Source: JAHBVL01 sp964461025 (GTDB lineage: Bacteria > Chloroflexota > Chloroflexia > Thermomicrobiales > UBA6265). From it: a stretch of 64,000 nt of DNA. Numbering within the stretch: position 1 is the first letter of the stretch; each line of letters opens with the position of its first letter. The notes beneath the pieces were generated by a model, which was not told the origin of the DNA, did not search any database, and worked only from the letters and a program-made list of their open reading frames with translations. This document shows positions 8,985-17,376 of this stretch, one piece after another. Location: contig CAYWSE010000006.1 of NCBI GenBank assembly GCA_964461025.1, positions 1 through 64,000 of the forward strand, read 5' to 3'. The position numbers and the translations under genes are program-made.

Positions 8985-9526
8985 GCGTCGTCCACCCACT
9001 TGTGCCATACATCGGTGTCCTTCACGATGAAGATGATGCTGCGCTCGTCGCCCGCTTTGGCGAACGCGTGGCCAGCGTGCTTCAGCGATCGCTGCAGATC
9101 CGGCATCTCGACGCCGGTTCGTGCAATGGCTGCGACTGGGAGATTCAGTCGCTGCTCGGTCCGGCCTACGACATCCAGCGACTGGGCATCGACATCGTCG
9201 CCTCGCCACGTCATGCCGACTGTCTATTGGTGACTGGCAGTGTCACCCGTCACCTCGAGGAAGCGGTCCACGCGACCTATGCGGCGATGCCCAAACCGGG
9301 CATAGTGATTGCGGTTGGCGCTTGCGCTTGTGGTGGAGGCGTGCTGCAGGGGAGCTACTGCACTGCCGGCGGAGTGGGGAAGGTCATCCCGGTCGACGTC
9401 CTGATCCCAGGCTGTCCGCCCCGCCCGCAGGCGCTTCTCTTTGGCCTGATGCGGGCGCTCGACCGCATCGAGCAGAAGTTGCACCATTCAGACTCGGAGT
9501 TTAGGATAGAGGCCTCTCGCACGTAG
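8981..9526 (+). CDS. hyfI: NuoB-like hydrogenase small subunit
   Basis: This 181-residue protein of the NuoB/HyfI/HycG family carries the proximal [4Fe-4S] cluster next to the NiFe site. Ligand cysteines are visible as C48 and C51 in GSCNGCDWE, C115 or C117 in VGACACGGG, and C145 in PGCPPRP. It is shorter than E. coli HyfI (about 250 aa). The start is GTG at 8981, overlapping the upstream stop (GTGA), so translation is coupled. It is the last gene of the operon; no ferredoxin A, formate dehydrogenase or maturation gene follows. Confidence 0.9.
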   Translation: MSVVHPLVPYIGVLHDEDDAALVARFGERVASVLQRSLQIRHLDAGSCNGCDWEIQSLLGPAYDIQRLGIDIVASPRHADCLLVTGSVTRHLEEAVHATYAAMPKPGIVIAVGACACGGGVLQGSYCTAGGVGKVIPVDVLIPGCPPRPQALLFGLMRALDRIEQKLHHSDSEFRIEASRT

Positions 9527-9616
9527 CACCGGGTTGCAGTCCGGATTCACGGTGCGAGCGCCACACTCCTCCGAAGACATGGCTGTGCAGGAGCGGGATG
9601 TGAGAGGATACTGCCT

Positions 9617-12499
9617 GTGCGTTCCCTGATAACCAGATGTGTGATCGTCCTCCTTTTGATGGCGCCCCTTCTCACAGTTGTGCCTGCTCCTCGCACGGCT
9701 GCCCAGGACGGCGGCTATCTGGGCGAAGCGCCCTTCTACACAAGTGACGCCTGGGTCGTCGATGCCGGCGAAGCCGTTTTCGCCGCCGACCTCCCAACGG
9801 TCAATCCCGCCAATCGTGCCGCCTCCGTTGCCTATTTCAACAGCTACTACCGCGGTCAGGGCATGCCCGCCATCAGCTGGACGGGCAATCACCCATCCTG
9901 CAACGCCGGCACAACGTCCGCCGCATTCAAGGATGATGTCCTGCTGCGGCTCATGTACTTCCGGGGCATGGCCGGCGTACCGACCACGATCGGGTTCTCG
10001 AGCACCGCAAACGCCAAGAACCAGCAGGCCGCTCTGCTCATGAGCGCCAATGGTTCGCTGTCGCACAATCCGCCCTCCGATTGGGCGTGCTGGACGGCCG
10101 ACGCCAGCCAGGCCGCCGGTAGCTCGAATATCGCCATCGGCTACTTCGGTCGTGGCGCCGTCGATGCCTATATGAAGGACAGTGGTAGCAACAACTATCT
10201 GGCCGGGCATCGACGCTGGCTGCTCTACCCGCAAACGACCACATTTGGCACCGGCGACACGCCGTTCGTATCCGCCAGCGGCGGCAATCCGTCCTACAGC
10301 TCGTCCAATACCATGTGGGTCTTCGATTCGAATATCGGAGGTCCCCGGCCGGCCACCCGCGACGGCTACGTTGCCTGGCCGCCGCCCGGATATGTGCCGT
10401 ACCAGGTCGTCTATCCTCGCTGGACCTTTTCCTTCCCAGGCGCCAACTTTGCAAATGCCAGCGTCACCCTCACCCGCGACGGCGTGAACGTCCCGGTGAC
10501 TGTCGAGTCCCGCACCAACAACGGCTACGGCGAGAACACGATCGTTTTTCGCCCCACGTCGATGGGGAGTGGCGACACCTGGGCCAACCCGGGAAACGAC
10601 ACGACCTACCGTGTGACGATCTCCAACGTCAACAACGCGAGTTTGTCGACCTTCTCCTATGACGTGACAGTCATCAATCCGGATGGACCGGGCGGCGGTG
10701 GGGCAACGTCGACGCCCACGCGAACGCCGACCCGCACGCCGACAACGGGAACAGGTTCCTGGGCGCCGGGCATGATGGTGTCGGCCACAACCGGCGTCAA
10801 TCTTCGTTCTGGCCCAGGTACGAACTATTCCTCGCTGGACATCGTCTCCAGTGGCACGCGCGGCTCCATCACGGGTGCGCCCACAACGGCTGGTGGGCAC
10901 ACGTGGTATCCCGTCGCCATGGAAGGGCACGCACCAGGCTGGATCGCCGGAACGTATTTGCGTGCGCTGAATATCACCGCGACGCCTTCGACCGGCAGCA
11001 CGCCGACGCGCACGCCCACCGCAACCCGCACGCCAACCCGGACACCCACGACGACCGCGACGCGAACACCGACCCGTACGCCCACCCCCAGTCGCACACC
11101 GACAACTGGCGCCTCGAACCCATTCGGACCTGGAATGATGGTGACGACCAGCGCCGCCGTCAATCTCCGGTCGGGTCCCGGCACGAACTACACATCGCAT
11201 GGGATCGTCTCCAGCGGCACACGCGGCGCCATCACTGGAAGTCCGGTCGCGAGCGGCGGCTACACCTGGTATCCCGTCGCCATGCAGGGATTTCAGCCCG
11301 GATGGATCGCGGGCACGTATCTGCGCGCGCTGAACATCACAGCCACGCCATCGACCGGCTCGAGTCCAACGCCAACGCGAACGCCCACCAGAACACCGAC
11401 GACCGTCAGCGGCGCATTCCCAATTGGAACCGGGGTTCAGACGACGGCGAATCTGCGACTCCGTTCCGGACCATCCTCCTCGGCGTCCACGATCCTCACG
11501 CTGCCGAACGGCGCCAATGGCACGATCACAGGAGCGCCCGTCGTCGCGGGCGGCTTCACCTGGTATCCGGCCACCTTCACAGGCTATGGATCCGGCTATG
11601 TTGCAGGAACCTATCTTCGTGCGGTTAGTGCGGCATCGTCGGCGACGGCAACGCGAACGCCGACGCTGGCAGCAGGTGTGTTTCCCGTTGACTCAACAGT
11701 CCGGGCCACAGCGAATGTCAATATGCGCAGCAACGCCGGCACCGGTTACGGCGTGGTCGCCGTCATGCCGAATGGCGCGCAAGGAACGGTGCTCGCCGGT
11801 CCTGTCGCCAGCGGGAGCTACCAGTGGTATCGCGTTCAGGCCGCTGCGGGAACCGGCTGGGTTGCCGGAGCGTATCTGCAATTGATCAGCGTCTCCAGCG
11901 CCCCCGGTTCGACCGACGCGGTTTCGCCCGCGAACACGGTCACACCGGTTCCGACAAACACTCCGGCGCCATCGGCCACTGAACCGCCCGCGACAGACAC
12001 TCCCGTGCCGCCGCCGCCGACTGAGGTCGTCGAGGTCGTCGTACCGACAGCGGCCCTGGTTGTCGAGGAGGCACCGCCGCCCACCGCGACGAGCACCGTC
12101 GATCCCGGCCCGCAACCGCTGCAGATCGTCCGCATCCAGCGAACCGACGGTTCGACCTCCGGCGAGGTGCTTGTCGATGAGGACGAATCGACCGTTTGGA
12201 TCGCGCCCGGCATGCCGGCAGCGCAGGCCGCGGTTTTCGTCGCCGACACGGGAGCCGAGCAATGGATTTCGGAAGTCCGCTGGCAAACGGGCGCAGCGGG
12301 ACTCAGCGGTCAGCTATACATCTCGATTTCACTCGACGGTCAGACCTGGACCGATCTCGATCTGACCCTCGCTCAAACCGACGGCAGCTGGTCCAGTCTC
12401 CCGGTGAACGCATCGACGATGTTCGTCCGCTTCGCCTTCATCGCCGTCGACGACATCCCTGATCTCGGCGGCATCGCTGAGATAGAGTTGTGGCCGTAG
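9617..12499 (+). CDS. Secreted CAP-domain protein with four SH3b repeats and a C-terminal beta-sandwich
   Basis: This 960-residue exported protein begins with a signal peptide (MRSLITRCVIVLLLMAPLLTVV, ending near AAQDGG). A CAP/SCP-like domain follows at roughly residues 60-210, with SHNPPSDW and AGHRRWLLYP typical of the fold. Four bacterial SH3 domains follow near 385-450, 505-570, 600-655 and 675-735, each with a NLRSGPGTNY- or NMRSNAGTGY-like core. They are joined by linkers of repeated TPTRTPT. The last 130 residues form a discoidin-like sandwich. SH3b and CAP domains suggest binding to the cell wall or envelope. The start is GTG 9617, with GAGAGGA at 9601-9607 as ribosome site. Confidence 0.85.
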   Translation: MRSLITRCVIVLLLMAPLLTVVPAPRTAAQDGGYLGEAPFYTSDAWVVDAGEAVFAADLPTVNPANRAASVAYFNSYYRGQGMPAISWTGNHPSCNAGTTSAAFKDDVLLRLMYFRGMAGVPTTIGFSSTANAKNQQAALLMSANGSLSHNPPSDWACWTADASQAAGSSNIAIGYFGRGAVDAYMKDSGSNNYLAGHRRWLLYPQTTTFGTGDTPFVSASGGNPSYSSSNTMWVFDSNIGGPRPATRDGYVAWPPPGYVPYQVVYPRWTFSFPGANFANASVTLTRDGVNVPVTVESRTNNGYGENTIVFRPTSMGSGDTWANPGNDTTYRVTISNVNNASLSTFSYDVTVINPDGPGGGGATSTPTRTPTRTPTTGTGSWAPGMMVSATTGVNLRSGPGTNYSSLDIVSSGTRGSITGAPTTAGGHTWYPVAMEGHAPGWIAGTYLRALNITATPSTGSTPTRTPTATRTPTRTPTTTATRTPTRTPTPSRTPTTGASNPFGPGMMVTTSAAVNLRSGPGTNYTSHGIVSSGTRGAITGSPVASGGYTWYPVAMQGFQPGWIAGTYLRALNITATPSTGSSPTPTRTPTRTPTTVSGAFPIGTGVQTTANLRLRSGPSSSASTILTLPNGANGTITGAPVVAGGFTWYPATFTGYGSGYVAGTYLRAVSAASSATATRTPTLAAGVFPVDSTVRATANVNMRSNAGTGYGVVAVMPNGAQGTVLAGPVASGSYQWYRVQAAAGTGWVAGAYLQLISVSSAPGSTDAVSPANTVTPVPTNTPAPSATEPPATDTPVPPPPTEVVEVVVPTAALVVEEAPPPTATSTVDPGPQPLQIVRIQRTDGSTSGEVLVDEDESTVWIAPGMPAAQAAVFVADTGAEQWISEVRWQTGAAGLSGQLYISISLDGQTWTDLDLTLAQTDGSWSSLPVNASTMFVRFAFIAVDDIPDLGGIAEIELWP

Positions 12500-12516
12500 A
12501 TGGAGCATAGTGAATG

Positions 12517-12583
12517 GTCGATGGTAGATAGAGATTGGTGACTGGAACCAACCGCCATGCACCATCCACTATCTACCATCGAC
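12517..12583. terminator. Inverted repeat between convergent genes, possible bidirectional terminator
   Basis: GTCGATGGTAGATAG at 12517-12531 pairs perfectly with CTATCTACCATCGAC at 12569-12583, with further partly paired bases in the loop. It sits exactly between two converging genes. There is no U-run, so termination is inferred from position and stem only. Confidence 0.5.
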
Positions 12584-13479
12584 TACTGATAAATCACCAA
12601 ATCCGGCGGTGGTTGCAGCGCCATGACCTCGGCCGCCGTCATCAACGGTTCGTCCTGCCGGTACCAGAGCTTGAATCCGTAGAAATCATGGACCACGTTG
12701 CCGCCGACCACCGCGTAGGTGTCGCGCTTCGCGTCGGGACTACCCCAACCATCGACTTCCAGCACGAACTGCACTCCGGGGATTTGCTGAACCTGGTCCC
12801 GGTTGGTCAGGGAGTAGAGGTGGAACTGATGGACGATCAGCAGCTTCGGCGGCAATCCCTCGCTCAGCGCAATGTCAGCCAGGAGCTGCTGCGCCGTCAG
12901 CACATCGGATGCATCGATCTGACCCAGATCGAGTCCTGGAGTTTCCCCTTCTCCTACCGCAAACTCCGGATCGATTGCCAGGTGCACATGGGGATAGGAG
13001 AGCCACTCGCGCACCGCATCGATTTCCTGCGAGACGCTCTTGCGACCGAATTGCACATCGAGAATCAGCAGTAAATCGTTCGCCGCTGTGAAATCGACAT
13101 AACGCCGTATCGTCTCGCTATCGGCATAGGCAATGTACATGCCGTCGGGGCCAGGATCGCGCTGGGCCACTGAGGCAATCACCTCGAATGCCAGCAGCCA
13201 GGGCCGCGAACTGTCCGCTGCTTCATATTCAGTGACCTGATCCTGCAGAATCGCCAGCAGCGTTTCCATGTCATATTCGCCGAGGATCCCCATCAGCTCA
13301 TTGCCGGGGAAGCCGTAGTAGGCGAGGATGCGATTCGCCGGAAAGAGATACGGACCGCCGAACTGATCATTTGGACCGGATGTGCCGTCGCCCTGCGCGC
13401 TTGACAGTTCGACGTTCAGCGCCGTCGCGCCAAGTGCGACCGCGGCCGGTACCAGCGCCTCACGGCGCGTAAATGTCAT
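12583..13479 (-). CDS. Exported conserved hypothetical protein
   Basis: I do not recognise a named family for this roughly 298-residue protein. The N-terminus MTFTRREALVPAAVALGATAL looks like a twin-arginine signal (RR followed by an Ala-rich segment). The body alternates beta strands and helices with many acidic residues (for example HVHLAIDPEFAVG and LLIVHQFHLYSLTN), compatible with a TIM-barrel, glycoside-hydrolase-like fold, but no catalytic assignment is safe. ATG 13479 is chosen because AAGAGGG precedes it at good spacing; a longer frame reaches ATG 13515. It lies directly downstream of the zinc metallopeptidase gene on the same strand, so the two may form an operon of exported proteins. 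Confidence 0.7.
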   Translation of the reverse strand: MTFTRREALVPAAVALGATALNVELSSAQGDGTSGPNDQFGGPYLFPANRILAYYGFPGNELMGILGEYDMETLLAILQDQVTEYEAADSSRPWLLAFEVIASVAQRDPGPDGMYIAYADSETIRRYVDFTAANDLLLILDVQFGRKSVSQEIDAVREWLSYPHVHLAIDPEFAVGEGETPGLDLGQIDASDVLTAQQLLADIALSEGLPPKLLIVHQFHLYSLTNRDQVQQIPGVQFVLEVDGWGSPDAKRDTYAVVGGNVVHDFYGFKLWYRQDEPLMTAAEVMALQPPPDLVIYQ

Positions 13480-13514
13480 TCGGCCCTCTTTGCCGGACCC
13501 GGCGCTGGTCACCA

Positions 13515-14675
13515 CTAGATGCTCAGGTTGCAGCCGGTAAAGCCCAGCTCGTAGCCATTCAACGTGGCCCGCACGCGTTGTTCGCCATTGCCATGCGCTT
13601 GCGGATCGTATTCGTTGATGAACTTGGGATCACCGAGGTTGAACACGAGATCATTGATCGCGGCTTCGATATCACCTGGATCAACGAGACCGCGCAACTC
13701 CGCATCTCGTGCCCAGACGCCGGAAAAGCAGTCCGCCATCAATTCCAGCTCGATGCTGTAGACCTCATTCCAGCTGTCTGGCCTGCTCGTCCGCTCAAGA
13801 TCGATGCCGGTCTGTACGTGATGCGCCCACTCGTGGGCTATCACAAAAGCGGCGGCAAACGCGTTGCCCTCATCGACCATGTTCATCAGGAACGGCTCGT
13901 CCAGATACATCGTCGAGTCGAGCGGGCAATAGAACCCGTAGAAGCCTGTTGATGCAGGTCCGCATGCTGACTGCACCGTTCTCCCTTCCGGCACGACGAC
14001 AACCCCCGGACTCTCATACGTATAGTCCGTGTAGCTCAGAACGTCCCGGTAAAACGCATCGAGATCATCGACGACCACCTGGAACACCTGGTCCCGGGGG
14101 ACATCCTGAAGATTCGTTGTCTGAGGAATGCTGGAGGTCGATCCTGAGCTCGCGGTCTGATCGTCGATCGCGGGCGCGTTCGCGTAATACGAATTCACCT
14201 GGTCGACAAAGTCCTTCGAGTCGCTGACGAACCACCGCCAGTTCCCATCTTCCTTTACGAGGTAGATCGAGTCGGAAACCCATTCTGGCTTGTTGTTTTC
14301 ATCAAGAACGGGCTGTACGATGTCCACCCGAACGGCATCGGGGTAATACTTGCCATTGACGTCCCACGACCAGGAACCGAACTCCATACCGACGATTTCA
14401 GCCTGATCGACGAGCGTCCGTGCATAGACGTCATTGAAGAGATTCAGCGCGACAATTCTGGAAACCGCTGCCTGGGAGTCCGGATGCATCGAGTCATACA
14501 GGGCGTTGTAGTCGCGAGCGCTGGCCATCTCGAAGATGTCCTGCACGGTCCGGGCGACGGTGGCCTGTTCGCGAGCGCTTATCTCTGTGGATGTGGTCTG
14601 AGCCAGAACACCGGCGGTCGGGAAACCTGCGCCGATGAGTAGGACCAGAACGGCAATCATCAGTCTCTTCGCCAT
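13515..14675 (-). CDS. Secreted neutral zinc metallopeptidase (YpfJ-like)
   Basis: The 386-residue protein has a signal peptide (MAKRLMIAVLVLLIGAGFP, ending near VLAQTT), a region of about 150 residues of unknown fold, and a C-terminal neutral zinc metallopeptidase domain. The catalytic motif HEWAH is at residues 281-285 within VIAHEWAHHVQ. Downstream features of the family are also present: the AD(C)FSGVW segment and the tail with DPQAHGNGEQRVRATLNGYELG. It would act outside the membrane; the substrate is unknown. A hypothetical exported protein follows on the same strand. Confidence 0.85.
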   Translation of the reverse strand: MAKRLMIAVLVLLIGAGFPTAGVLAQTTSTEISAREQATVARTVQDIFEMASARDYNALYDSMHPDSQAAVSRIVALNLFNDVYARTLVDQAEIVGMEFGSWSWDVNGKYYPDAVRVDIVQPVLDENNKPEWVSDSIYLVKEDGNWRWFVSDSKDFVDQVNSYYANAPAIDDQTASSGSTSSIPQTTNLQDVPRDQVFQVVVDDLDAFYRDVLSYTDYTYESPGVVVVPEGRTVQSACGPASTGFYGFYCPLDSTMYLDEPFLMNMVDEGNAFAAAFVIAHEWAHHVQTGIDLERTSRPDSWNEVYSIELELMADCFSGVWARDAELRGLVDPGDIEAAINDLVFNLGDPKFINEYDPQAHGNGEQRVRATLNGYELGFTGCNLSI

Positions 14676-14963
14676 CGACTCTCTCCCTGGACACCTGCTG
14701 AGTGTTCTGCATGGACACTCACGCGAAGAGTATACGTAACAATCCGCCGAATCGGAGAACGGCGTGACGTCTTGGTTTCTGGTGGCACAGCATCACGTCG
14801 CCCGTCCGCAAGAATGGTTCCCTCAGCTGAATTACCCCCATCGACCCATGGTTATGGAAGAGGAGTACAATCATCATGAGTAGAAGCGCAATCCTCAACC
14901 AGAGGGGCGAAGGAGCCGATCGACGGGCTGCCGGCATTCGTGACAATTGCGGAAGGAGCAGAT

Positions 14964-15635
14964 ATGGAAAGCGCGTTCGACAAGATTCTCAAGAGTGCAT
15001 CTCCCGATCAGGTCGCCAAGGCGCAGGATTTCGTCAGCAGGGTGACAACCGGCGATCCCATGCAGGGATTCGATGACGACGACATTCAGCGCATCACGAC
15101 AGAGGTGCTGCCGAATCTCTCTCCTGAAGAGTTCCAGCAGGCGATGAAGAGCTCGGTTCAGAATCTCTCATCGAACATGTCGGAATCAGACCGGTCTTCA
15201 CTCGGTGAGATGCTGAAACAGCGGCAGGCCGGACAGGGAATGGTCGATATCACCAGAGGAGGCGAAAGCGTACCGGCCGGCACAGCTCCGTCTGGCGGCG
15301 GTGGCGGCGGTGGGATCGACGACCTCCTGGGTGGACTTCTGGGAGGTGCAGGTGGCGCTGATCTCGACGATCTCCTTGGCGGATTGCTCGGTGGCGGCGG
15401 CCAGCCGCAGGCTCAGTCAGAGGGCGGCGGAGGTCTCGGCGGCATGCTTGGGGGCCTCCTCGGTGGGATTCTCGGCGGTGGTGGAGCGAGCTCCAATGCG
15501 GGAGCGACGGCGGAAGCCGGAGCACCTGATATCACGGACATGCTCGGCGACCTGATCAACAGCCCGATCGGCAAGTCGATCATCGCCGGCGCCGGCGCAT
15601 TCGCCATGAAGAACATCCTGGGCGGTCAGAAGTAA
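14964..15635 (+). CDS. Gly-rich hypothetical protein with helical N-terminus
   Basis: The 223-residue protein has an N-terminal helical, acidic part (MESAFDKILKSASPDQVAKA). It then has a low-complexity centre of Gly-rich GGIDDLLGGLLGG repeats, and ends with a hydrophobic C-terminal segment around GKSIIAGAGAFAMKNILGG. It resembles small Gly-rich proteins of the DUF937/YidB kind in style, but I cannot assign it firmly. ATG 14964 is chosen over GTG 14940 because GGAAGGA at 14951-14957 stands at proper distance. A strong terminator follows 23 bp after the stop, so it is probably monocistronic. Confidence 0.72.
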   Translation: MESAFDKILKSASPDQVAKAQDFVSRVTTGDPMQGFDDDDIQRITTEVLPNLSPEEFQQAMKSSVQNLSSNMSESDRSSLGEMLKQRQAGQGMVDITRGGESVPAGTAPSGGGGGGGIDDLLGGLLGGAGGADLDDLLGGLLGGGGQPQAQSEGGGGLGGMLGGLLGGILGGGGASSNAGATAEAGAPDITDMLGDLINSPIGKSIIAGAGAFAMKNILGGQK

Positions 15636-15658
15636 CGCGCCGACTGAGCATGAGTGTC

Positions 15659-15691
15659 ACGCGCCGGAGCCCACGCTTCGGCGCGTTTTTT
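15659..15691 (+). terminator. Rho-independent terminator
   Basis: ACGCGCCG pairs with CGGCGCGT around an 11-12 base loop and is followed by six T. It lies directly behind the Gly-rich gene on the same strand. Confidence 0.85.
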
Positions 15692-15893
15692 GGTGCATGA
15701 ATCCCACCCATCAGCGAGATATCTGGCCATCATGCTACGATTTCGCGATGCCGGTTCGGTGGCCACGAGCTCGACGCGTTCGGACCCGTGTTTGCCCCGC
15801 GGAAGAAGTGGAGCCAGGGCTGAAACTTGGCGACGTGCGTCGCAGATCATCCATTTCTTCCGAAATCGTGAATACACTGCCAAGGAGCGAGGA

Positions 15894-17045
15894 ATGAGTA
15901 ATTCGGCTGTCTCGGACGTCGAGGTTCCCAAGCCAAGTGGGCTCGAAGGAGTCGTTGCGGCGTCGACGGCCCTCAGCCATGTCTTCGGCGAGGAAGGGAA
16001 GCTTGTCTATCGTGGCTACGACATCCACGAGCTCGCGGGGAAAGCGAGTTTTGAGGAAGTCGCCTTTCTGCTCTGGACCGGTCACCTGCCGAGCGAAACT
16101 GAGCTGGAAGAGTTCATGGCCAGGCTCGATGCCAATCGCTCTCTTCCCGAGGGTGTGATCGCCATTCTTCGCCAGCTTCCGGCCGATACCGCACCGATGG
16201 ACGCGTTGCGCACCGGGGTCTCGTCACTTGGCCCGCTTCTGCCGGGAGTCTTTCAGGATGAACCCGATCTCGATCAGGCGATTGCCCTTGCGGCGCGCTT
16301 TCCCTCGATTCTCGCCGCCTTCCACCGGCTGCGAAACGGCGAAGAGCCGATTGTTCCCAAATCCGGGCACAACACCGCTCAAACCTACCTCTATCAGCTC
16401 TTTGGCAACGAGCCCGACGAGCGGCATTGGAAGCCGCTCGAGGTTTATCTGACACTCCTCACCGACCATGGCATGAATGCCTCGACCTTCGCGGCGCGCG
16501 TCATCGCTTCGACTCAATCGGACATTGTCTCGTCGCTGACCGGCGCAGTTGGCGCATTGAAAGGTCCCCTCCATGGCGGAGCGCCGTCGCTCGTCCTCGA
16601 CATGCTCAACGAAATCGGCTCCGCGGCGAATGTCGATGCCTGGCTTGTTTCCGCACTCGACCGCGGTGACAGGTTGATGGGATTCGGTCACCGCGTGTAC
16701 AAGGCCGAAGACCCGCGAGCCGAGATCCTGCGCGAAATGGCCCGCACGGCCAGCGATCCCGACTTCTTCGAACTCTCGCTCAAAACCGAGGAACGCGCCC
16801 TCGAGATTCTCAACGAACGCAAACCAGGTCGCCGACTCTACACCAATGTTGAGTTCTATTCCGCCGCGGTGCTCGCTGCGGTGGGACTGCCAGGCGACAT
16901 GTTCACGCCGACTTTCTCGGTCGCCCGCGCGGTTGGCTGGAGCGCTCACGTGCTCGAACAGGTGGCGAACAATCGCCTGATCCGCCCGCAATCAGAATTC
17001 GTCGGCCCGATCGATCTCCACTACGTAGAGGTCGATCACCGCTAG
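15894..17045 (+). CDS. gltA: Citrate synthase
   Basis: This 383-residue enzyme condenses acetyl-CoA and oxaloacetate, the entry step of the TCA cycle; a methylcitrate synthase role cannot be ruled out. The family motifs are clear: LTDHGMNAST, GPLHGGAPS and MGFGHRVYKAEDPRA, which hold the catalytic histidines and substrate arginine, and a C-terminal VGWSAHVLEQ. The length matches the short bacterial type. The frame is open from 15654, but ATG 15894 is preferred because it begins the family homology and is preceded by AAGGAGCGAGGA. It stands alone between a terminator and an inverted-repeat element. Confidence 0.93.
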   Translation: MSNSAVSDVEVPKPSGLEGVVAASTALSHVFGEEGKLVYRGYDIHELAGKASFEEVAFLLWTGHLPSETELEEFMARLDANRSLPEGVIAILRQLPADTAPMDALRTGVSSLGPLLPGVFQDEPDLDQAIALAARFPSILAAFHRLRNGEEPIVPKSGHNTAQTYLYQLFGNEPDERHWKPLEVYLTLLTDHGMNASTFAARVIASTQSDIVSSLTGAVGALKGPLHGGAPSLVLDMLNEIGSAANVDAWLVSALDRGDRLMGFGHRVYKAEDPRAEILREMARTASDPDFFELSLKTEERALEILNERKPGRRLYTNVEFYSAAVLAAVGLPGDMFTPTFSVARAVGWSAHVLEQVANNRLIRPQSEFVGPIDLHYVEVDHR

Positions 17046-17100
17046 CAGGGCGCCCATAAACCCGGTCATTCCAAGCCCACCAGCTCGGCCTGAGTACCAA

Positions 17101-17341
17101 GCGTAGCCTCGCCATTTATGGCGCATGGTCAGCAGCGCGGCATGAAAAAGAGTTGTCATCCCGAGCGGAACGACGCGAGGCGGAGTGCAGTCGAGGGATC
17201 TCCCGCCGCAGCGGCAGGTCGCCGACAGTGCCGATCGCATCGCTTCAGCCTCTACCCGAGTGTTGCGGCCGGACAGACTGTGGTAGAGAACCCGTGTCTA
17301 CACAGTTCGCACAGAAAGCGCCATAAATGGCGAGGCTACGC
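17101..17341. repeat. 241 bp non-coding element with perfect 24 bp terminal inverted repeats
   Basis: The 24 bases at 17101-17124 (beginning GCGTAGCCTCGCCATTTATG) are the exact reverse complement of 17318-17341. Each arm also contains a small palindrome, CGCCATTTATGGCG. The interior has no convincing coding frame and carries one copy of the dispersed repeat with core ATCTCCCGCCGCA. The element fills most of the 331 bp gene-free space 17046-17376 between the converging citrate synthase and LLM oxidoreductase genes. It looks like a MITE or paired REP element; no transposase is nearby and no target duplication was recognised. Confidence 0.75.
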
Positions 17342-17376
17342 AGGGTTTCCCAACCAGCCGGCGGCTGACGCTTCTG

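Noticed and set aside
1851..9526. Reading the operon as respiratory complex I
   Set aside because: Genes A, J, N and the E, F, G module are missing, the large subunit has NiFe cysteines that NuoD lacks, and order matches hydrogenase-4.
9488..11200. 570-codon open frame on the minus strand inside the CAP/SH3 gene
   Set aside because: It is antisense to a clear secreted protein with repeats; its translation is Arg/Gly-rich, without domains, and follows the TPTRTPT repeats in reverse.
14719..14946. 75-codon minus-strand frame with a hydrophobic stretch
   Set aside because: It has no ribosome site and lies in the upstream regions of the two flanking divergent genes.
17101..17341. Insertion sequence
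   Set aside because: There are terminal inverted repeats but no transposase frame inside 241 bp, so it is reported only as a non-coding repeat element.
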